DNA from: MESE01 sp036675035 | Lineage (GTDB): Bacteria > Pseudomonadota > Gammaproteobacteria > Burkholderiales > Burkholderiaceae_D | NCBI GenBank assembly: GCA_036675035.1 | Contig: JAKFFO010000194.1 | Span: forward strand, 1 to 6,629 | Length of the DNA stretch: 6,629 bases | Reading direction: 5' to 3' | In this document: positions 6,492-6,629 of the stretch, in pieces | Position numbering within the stretch: position 1 is the first letter of the stretch | How the letters are laid out: the number at the start of each line of letters is the position of its first letter | The notes under the pieces: generated by a model | The model's database searches: none | Told to the model about the DNA's origin: nothing | Seen by the model: only the letters and a program-made list of their open reading frames with translations | Program-made: the position numbers and the translations under genes

Positions 6492-6629
6492 ATGCGAAAG
6501 AGCAAACTGCACGCCATGATTTTTACTGCCGCAATCATGGGGTCGGGCATGGCCATTGGTGGCGACAACGCCGCCTCGGCCGGAAGTGACGCCTCGGCGG
6601 GCACGTCCGGCAATCAAGGCGCGTCGGCC
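6492..6629 (+). CDS. Exported Ser/Gly/Ala-rich protein, partial at the window edge
   Basis: The first 46 codons are present and the frame is open at the end of the window. The N-terminus MRKSKLHAMIFTAAIMGSGM has basic residues followed by a hydrophobic stretch, as in a signal peptide, with possible cleavage after NAASA. The next visible residues (GSDASAGTSGNQGASA) are low-complexity Ser/Gly/Ala/Asn/Gln, much like the linker of the first crystallin-like protein. AGGAG lies 6 nt before ATG, the same arrangement as in both crystallin-like genes. It may be a third member of that family or another small secreted protein; the domain that would decide lies outside the window. Confidence 0.7.
   Translation, partial: MRKSKLHAMIFTAAIMGSGMAIGGDNAASAGSDASAGTSGNQGASA

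Overview
This window looks like chromosomal DNA from a Gram-negative proteobacterium. The moderately high GC content, codon use and wording of the M16 proteases resemble Burkholderiales such as Oxalobacteraceae. That placement is an inference from remembered sequence style, not a search result. There are no RNA genes, CRISPR arrays or recognisable mobile elements.

Layout: (1) On the minus strand, positions 10-1287 encode a membrane-anchored cardiolipin synthase-type protein with two HKD phospholipase D motifs. (2) Positions 1288-2100 are a roughly 0.8 kb divergent intergenic region with several small inverted repeats and no convincing gene. (3) On the plus strand, 2101-2724 and 2815-3336 encode two exported paralogous proteins. 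Each has a signal peptide, a low-complexity or Pro/Ala linker and one C-terminal beta/gamma-crystallin-like domain bracketed by two conserved cysteines. A perfect 12-bp hairpin lies between them. (4) Positions 3405-4784 and 4876-6189 encode a pair of M16 (insulinase/pitrilysin) protease subunits. The first carries the zinc-binding HxxEH motif but is interrupted by one in-frame TGA, with the rest of the domain still open in the same frame. The second has lost the zinc ligands, as expected of the non-catalytic partner. (5) Positions 6190-6491 are non-coding. (6) From 6492 to the window edge is the start of another exported Ser/Gly/Ala-rich protein, similar in design to the first crystallin-like gene.

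All plus-strand products carry apparent export signals, so the cluster points to the periplasm or cell envelope. The M16 pair would form a two-subunit periplasmic peptidase. The crystallin-like proteins would be small, disulfide-stabilised, possibly calcium-binding secreted proteins. The three secreted non-protease genes share the same AGGAGAA ribosome-binding sequence at the same distance from ATG, whereas both M16 genes have weak sites. The most notable points are the in-frame stop in the catalytic M16 subunit and the tandem crystallin-like secreted family.
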